Assembly: GCA_950295325.1 (NCBI GenBank)
Contig: OX485805.1
Location: 58,752,283-58,812,282 of the forward strand
Length of the DNA stretch: 60,000 bases
Reading direction: 5' to 3'
Origin: Polytrichum commune
Lineage: Eukaryota > Streptophyta > Polytrichopsida > Polytrichales > Polytrichaceae
The notes below the pieces were generated by a model. The model made no database searches and was not told the origin of the DNA. It saw nothing but the letters and a program-made list of their open reading frames with translations. This document shows, piece by piece, positions 54,193-60,000 of the stretch. The first letter of the stretch is position 1; every line of letters starts with the position of its first letter. The position numbers were made by a program, and so were the translations under genes.

Positions 54193-55774
54193 CAGTCTAA
54201 CCTTGATAATGTCACACCATCCGTTTAACCAAAAAGAGTGATATAAACAAGGTGTGACATATTTGATAATGTCACATTTTGAAGATTTGTGCATAATGTG
54301 ATATTATAAAAAAATAGGTAGAAAATCAAAATAAAATTACAATGTAAAAAAGAAAATAACAAATACGAGACTTCAATGTTTTTGAATGTAAAATCTAATT
54401 CAAAATTGTGAATAACAACAAGAGCACATCATAATGTGTCATTGAGATCAAGTAAAGACCTCTCACTAGAGACATAAAAGCTTCTAATGTCACATTGTTT
54501 TGTTGACGTTAAATGTGCAACACCAATTCTAATGAGTTTGTCATGGATTTTTTTCCATTCCTAACAACTCCAGAGTGTTGAAAATCTGAGAACCTTGGCT
54601 AGCCATAAAATTCATAACATCTTTAGCATATTTTTGTGCATCGCTTAGCTTCACTACTTTAGACTCATCATTAATGCTATCAACAATCAATGGGTCTACT
54701 TCCATGGAATCAAGAACATGTTCGCCATCTTGTACTAATTGCACAAGCTCCTCAGTAGAATATTCCACCTCAAAATCATCTTCACCTTCCATGTTTATGT
54801 ACTCCAAAGGACAAAGCTTTTCTACAAGCTTGCCTTCGACATCCAAACCCAAATTCAATGTGGCGATGAGATTGCCCAATTCCAAAGCTGCTTCCTCCAT
54901 TTTGGACTTCATACGTTCATCAAAATTGTTGATATCTGCATTCCACTCTGTAGGCAATATGGCGGACTTTCTCCAACAATTTCTAATGGTTTGATCATCT
55001 AATTCATGCCATGCCGCCACACACCATAGCATAGCTTGAAATAGATCAACATTCAGTTTCCCCAAATCTTCATTTGAGTTGTTATCAATTTGTTGCAAAG
55101 TCCAGGCAACAAGCTTGCGCTTATAGCACATTTTGAATGCTGCAATCACTCCTTGATCCAAAGGCTGAACAACTGAAGTCACATTTGGTGGAAGGAACAA
55201 GATAGTGATATGGGAGAGTACAAAAACATTAAACCCATCTACAACTTTCTTGACCTCACCATGAATATCATGGCTTCCTGCATTATCCATAATAATGCAA
55301 ATCTTTTTGTCTTTCAATGCCATTCTTCGGTTCTCACTCTTCACCCAATGTGTAAAAACATCACCATTCATCAAGGTTGAATTGTTAGAATAATAGTGTA
55401 CTGTACTATTTGGATCAAAATTCCGAGGAAAGCATTTGGGACGCGCTAATTTGTGAATGAAAACAAGCTTTAATCGCTTCTTCCCTGAGATATTAGTGCA
55501 CAATCAAGTTCCAAGAATAGCATTGCATTTATCACAAGGGCGGCGCATGACCCTTTCGGCTACTACAATCTATCCATCCAACCATCACATACAATGCATC
55601 CATACTTGGTATTATCACATTTACACAACGGATTTTGGAAAAAAATAGTGACATTACCAAGGGTGATAGGGATAATAGCGAGGGAGTTTTACACTATGAA
55701 AATCGGTTTCAAACTTTTAGGTGACAATATCAAGGTGTTCTATTAACAAGGGTGACATTATCAAGGTTAGACTG
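54193..55774 (-). mobile_element. pogo/Tigger-like DNA transposon, copy B
   Basis: Identical to 13227-14808, with the same TIRs and flanking TA. Confidence 0.9.
54541..55503 (-). pseudogene. pogo/Tigger-like DDE transposase, incomplete, copy B
   Basis: Identical 320-residue frame with MDNAGSH and PLDQG blocks; the N-terminal DNA-binding part is missing as in copy A. Confidence 0.85.
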
Positions 55775-55776
55775 TA

Positions 55777-56500
55777 TGCGCAATGTGCATGTATCTACAA
55801 ATGAGGAGTTGCATCAGGAGTTAGAACTTCTCATTGAATGAGGTTTTTTTATCAAATTAGACACAATATCTGCACAAAACTGAGTTGAAGATACATCTTA
55901 TGATGTCTCGAGAATAAACAAGAGGAGCAGCATGCTTGGAAAGAGAGCATGGACAGGAATCATTTGTTCCTATTAAGATGGTCTGAATTAGTTAATGAGA
56001 GCAGGTTTACAACTTTTGTATTTTCATTTTGGTAAGTTATTACCAGGTGACACCATGCAGACAACGTATGTGTTTCTTTTCCGCGGCTTTGAAAGGAAAT
56101 TATCGAAATTAGTCTTCAAACTATTTGTAACATGGAAATATCTCCAAGCTATGCTCAAAAGAGGTTGAACCTTGCAGATAGCTCTCACCCGGTTTATGAC
56201 TGAACAAGGTTTAATTCTCAATGAAAAACATCCAATCATCTACATGAAACTGAGACAAAAGGAACGTCTAGCAAACCTTTGTTAGGTTTAAAATCAATGT
56301 GTCACCATAACATTTGATGTTGCATCGTTCCATAACGCCATAAATAATGAACATAACTCCAAGCTTAATGCAAACTAATGACCTAGCTTCTTGATTCCAA
56401 TTGTTTACAACCTGGAACCTATGCATCACTCGAACCATCGAAACGTCACAACATTTACCTTTTGTCACGAGTACACTAAACCTAAACCCTAAACAAGTCT
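55777..56500. other. no gene seen, copy B
   Basis: Identical to 14811-15534. Confidence 0.35.
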
Positions 56501-57011
56501 TGGAGATGATGAAGTTGTTATTGAAGAAAGCCCGAAAGCGCTACAAAAAGCAAATCAATGTTGAAAGACATAAAGAGCAGTATGAGGTGGACCAAAAGGT
56601 GTTGTTGATTGTATACAACTTCACTATGCCCAAAGGCCTCATTCAAAGTTCATGTCCAAAGTTGGGGGTCCGTTTCCCATCGTGGAAAAAGTGTTCAAAG
56701 ACATGTATAAATTGGAGTTTTGCCCGAGATCAAAGTGCATCCAACATTTCATGTCTCATTACTAAAGCCATTCAAGGAAAACACCTTGTGGCCCAATCGC
56801 AAGCAAGTCATTAGGCCTCCTCCTGACCTTGTAGAATATCATTTCGAATATAAGGTAGAGGGCATCCTTAAGTGTGAAAAAACCCAAATGAAAAACAACA
56901 AAGTAGTATCTGGTGAAATGGCGAGGATACCATGAGAAAGATGTTACTTTGGTAGTGGTAAGAACCATAGTGAACGCCAAGGAATTGTTGAAGCAATTTG
57001 AAGGAACTAGG
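56501..57011 (+). pseudogene. chromovirus integrase C-terminus with chromodomain, copy B
   Basis: Identical to 15535-16045, with the same frameshifts and an LTR start (TGTTGCACACC) at 57012. Confidence 0.85.
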
Positions 57012-57316
57012 TGTTGCACACCTATCCTTAAGGAGTGCCCGAAACACCATGGGCACAATGGGGACCCCGGAGTGACGCCCGGGACTTATGGCGCCATTGT
57101 TCAGAGGGCCCAAGTGATCCACGTGTGAGTGAGGGCCCCGAGCATTGGAAACGCCTCCCACCCATAAATATTAGGAGGCATATGAGCCCAAAATGGTTGC
57201 TCATATTTGTTTTATGCTTAGAATTCACTTGAAGTTGCATTTGACATCGTTATTGAAACAACAAAAAGTATTAAAAAGAGTGAGGCTTGGTGTGGAATTA
57301 TGTTTTAGGCTTTAGG

Positions 57317-58197
57317 TGTCGCAACCCTTGCTAGCCCTCCTTGACCATCTTGCCAATTTTCATTTCCTAGCAAAGGTTACGAGCGCTAACCAACCCCTTT
57401 AATCGGTAACCAATCCTTAGATGTGGACTTCCATCCATGGAAGTCCAATCTTATGTTGATCATCGCGTTGCCGGAGCAACACTACAACAACCCGAACCAT
57501 ACTAGGCAACTATGGCCTCACATTAGGCCAATGCCAATGGAGGCCGTGCCGTTCGGCCTCGGGTGGGTGAGGCCACACCACCTCACCCATATAAGCCTCT
57601 AGGACCTTACACGGGGCCCCTACCCCACCGTCAACCAACCTCTTGTCTCTCCACCAAGAGTTGGGGCCAAGTGGACATTCTCCCTTACCCGCTGGGCTAA
57701 GAAGCCTCTAGCAGTTTCAGACCATCATAACTTCCTTGTATAATGTCCGATGCTAGCAACCAACCACTCCATCCTCATCTACGCTTCACGTAGATGCCGA
57801 TGGACTCCTCACTTGCCCCATTTGGGCAAGTTATGAGGACGTTATGCCTCTTTGAACCTTGGCAGTCCCGGGAGTCACTCCCAGGCACTGCTGAACCAGG
57901 GCGCTGTCCCGGGACAGAGCCCCACTCAAATGGCCATAACTCCTAGCTCACACCTCCGATTGAGGTGTTCTTGAGCATTCTAGAATCACCACGCCATGAA
58001 CTACGCATAGCTCATGGCCTTACCCTTGTGCCTCCTAGTCTCCGTGGGTGGGAGGCGTTCCCAACGCCCGGGGCCCTCACCCACACTAGGATCACTTGGG
58101 CCCTCTCACCAACGGCGCCACAAGTCCCGGGTGTCACTCCGGGGTCCCCCTTGTGCCCATGGTGTTTCGGGCACTCCTCATGGAGAGGTGCGCGACA
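57317..58197 (-). mobile_element. inverted solo LTR, copy B
   Basis: Identical to 16351-17231, with TTAGG on both sides. Confidence 0.92.
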
Positions 58198-58445
58198 TTA
58201 GGCCTAGGTGGGGTGGTTAATTAAAGGATTAGTGGCATTAGAGGGTTGGGTGAATTAAGGTGATAGTATGTGTGTTAAGTAAGGGGAAGGGCCTTGGGTT
58301 TAAGTGTTTGAATTGGGACCTATCTTGTTGGTTTAGGGGGGGAGGGTTTAGTGGATAAGGTGAGGTCCTATTATGTAGGAGAGGGGTAAGGGGTTAAGCC
58401 CTCTTGGGTTTTGTGTGTGGGTTTTTTTTTTAGTTGAGCGGGAGG

Positions 58446-58781
58446 GCGAGCTCAAAGGAGCTCGGGAGAGCTGGTTCGGAGGTGAGCCTGAATTAACTAC
58501 TGGTTGGACTAAGCTTGGAGAGCTGGTTCGAAGATTGAGGTTTAAGCTCAGGAGAGCTGGTTGTTGGTTGAGCTTGCATTAGCTACTGGTTAGACTAAGC
58601 TCGGGAGAGCTAGTTCGGAGGTGAGCCTGAATTAGCTACTGGTGCACTAAGCTCGGGAGAGCTGGTTCGAAGATTGAGGCTTAAGCTCGAGAGCTGGTTT
58701 GAAGATTGAAGTTTAAGCTCGGGAGAGTTGGTTGCTGGTTGAGCCTGCATTAGCTACTGGTGGATTTAAGCTCGGAGAGTA
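58446..58781 (+). repeat. AGCTCGGGAGAGCTGGTT minisatellite, copy B
   Basis: Identical to 17480-17815. A polypyrimidine tract follows near 59111-59184. A further block starts at about 59960 and runs off the window. Confidence 0.8.
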
Positions 58782-59335
58782 TGAGCCCAAAATGGTTGCT
58801 CATATTTGTTTTATGCTTAGAATTTACTTAGAATTGCAATTGAAGCTGTTATCGAAACAATCAAAAGTATAAAAAGAGTGAGGCTTGGTGTGGTTTATGT
58901 TTTAGGCTTTAAGCCTATTTTGTGTGGTTAATTAGAAGCTTAGTGGCATTAGGGAGTGTTTTGGTTAAGTGAGTAGTGTGTGATGAAGCAAGGGGGAGGG
59001 CCTTGGGTTTAAATGTTTGATTTAGAACATGTTCTTGTTGGTTTAGGGGGTGAAGGTTTAGTGGATAGGATAAGGTCCTACTAAGTAGGAGAAGGTTAAG
59101 GGGTTTGTGGTTTGGGTGCACTTTCTTCCTCTCCTCTTCTCTCTTCTTCCTCTCTTCTCCTCTTTTTTTTTCTCTCCTCTAGAGGATCTTGAGCTCTTAG
59201 AGCTAGACAAATGTGTGAATTAGGTAAGGAGGTTTGAGGGGAATTAATGAAATTAAGTAGGAAAATTAGGTAGGGGGTTTGGGAAAATTAGTGGAATTAG
59301 GTAGGGGCTTAGTGGGATTAACTAGGAATTTGGTT

Positions 59336-59579
59336 TTGAGACTGCCGAGGTTGCTGGTTAGAAACTGCCGAGGTTACTGGTCAGATTGCCGAGGTTGTTG
59401 GTTGGAGACTGCCAAGGTTACTGGTTAGACTGCCGAGGTTGCTGGTTGGAGACTGCCGAGGTTGCTGGTTGGAGACTGCCGAGGTTACTGGTTAGACTGC
59501 CGAGGTTGCTGGTTTTAACTGCCGAGGTTACTGGTTAGACTGCCGAGGCTACTGGTTGAGCTGCCGAGGCCTGCAAGGT
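59336..59579 (+). repeat. CTGCCGAGGTTRCTGGTT minisatellite, copy B, one extra unit
   Basis: As in 18370-18590 but with one additional 23-bp unit (CTGCCGAGGTTGCTGGTT plus GGAGA) near 59450-59475. Confidence 0.88.
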
Positions 59580-60000
59580 GAATTCGGAGGCGGCTTCAAG
59601 GCTTAAGGCTAGTCCTTGAGGGATTTAAGTAGATGGCTAAAGGGGGACCAAGGTGATATAAAGGGGGGAGCCCGTGGTGCTACCTTAGGCTCGGGGATAG
59701 TTAGTTAATTAGGTTATTACTTAATATTAGTTTAGATAATTAGCTCATTAGCAAGCTAGGAGAATGTTATGATTGTGATGATGGAGAAGAGTGTTTGTTA
59801 ACGCTTGTAATATTATCGTGGAATGGATTGGTGTGCAATGACTGATGGGAATTGAAATGGAGTTTTATGAAGTTGGTAAGAGGGAGCTATGTGAACACGA
59901 ATGTGATACCCATTCCCTCACCCGGACTAGGATGCTTAAGGGTGTGTGGTTTGGCCTCACAAAGAGCTGGTTCGAAGATTGAGGTTTAAGCTCGGGAGAG

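Larger units (their letters stand above)
47361..60000 (+). repeat. copy B of the large direct duplication (right end outside the window)
   Basis: It corresponds to 6267-19011. The diverged part ends at 48267. From 48268 positions equal copy A plus 40,966, rising to plus 40,989 after the extra minisatellite unit near 59450. It carries the same elements with the same target duplications, so those insertions predate the duplication. Confidence 0.9.

Overview
This window looks like nuclear DNA of a land plant (or close streptophyte relative) and is dominated by transposons. The evidence is spliced genes with GT-AG introns, a plant-type PL1 pectate lyase, plant transposon classes (Copia, chromodomain Ty3, hAT, Mutator-like, pogo/Tigger), a SAC/FIG4 exon of plant type, and TTTAGGG-like runs. 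I cannot name the species; a non-seed plant is a guess. Almost every coding relic carries stops or frameshifts. The only clearly intact host-like gene is an ATP-grasp/methyltransferase fusion, present twice.

Layout. 1-1.5 kb: two unplaced small ORFs. 1.7-3.65 kb: a 232-234 bp tandem repeat. 3.65-5.08 kb: a segment with terminal inverted repeats (TIRs) holding a phosphoinositide-phosphatase exon. 5.8-6.2 kb: a hAT transposase relic. 6.27-19.0 kb: copy A of a large direct duplication whose copy B fills 47.36-60 kb and runs off the window. From 7302/48268 onward the copies look identical by eye except for one extra 23-bp minisatellite unit. Each copy holds the fusion gene, a Copia fragment inside a repeat pair, a MITE-like insert, a pogo-like element with intact ends, a chromovirus 3' end, an inverted solo LTR and minisatellites. 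19.7-22.0 kb: LTRs nested in LTRs, then a primer-binding site. 22.4-23.7 kb: a degenerate Copia pol. 24.0-25.7 kb: a pectate lyase pseudogene with three lesions.

26,528-39,207: a 12.7-kb Mutator-like element, delimited by degenerate TIRs and an exact 9-bp target-site duplication (TSD). It carries two long divergent genes. On + is a two-exon MULE/SWIM transposase of about 1,165 residues. On - is an eleven-exon gene of about 1,070 residues whose C-terminus resembles a beta-class DNA amino-methyltransferase. Both are broken in this copy. Intron 1 of the methyltransferase-like gene holds ten palindromes spaced about 136 bp apart, whose arms change together. The element sits at the 5' side of a NAM/Myb-like gene relic, which is itself split by another element.

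37.6-47.1 kb: three elements of one TIR family (ends CTCGGGG, 8-bp TSDs) of 1,032, 662 and 5,059 bp. The largest encodes an unrecognised transposase-like protein and an AT-hook protein. A 756-bp foldback element lies at 40.9-41.6 kb.

The best candidate for something new is the MULE that pairs a transposase with a DNA-methyltransferase-like gene and a palindrome array. The CTCGGGG family and the duplicated fusion gene come next.
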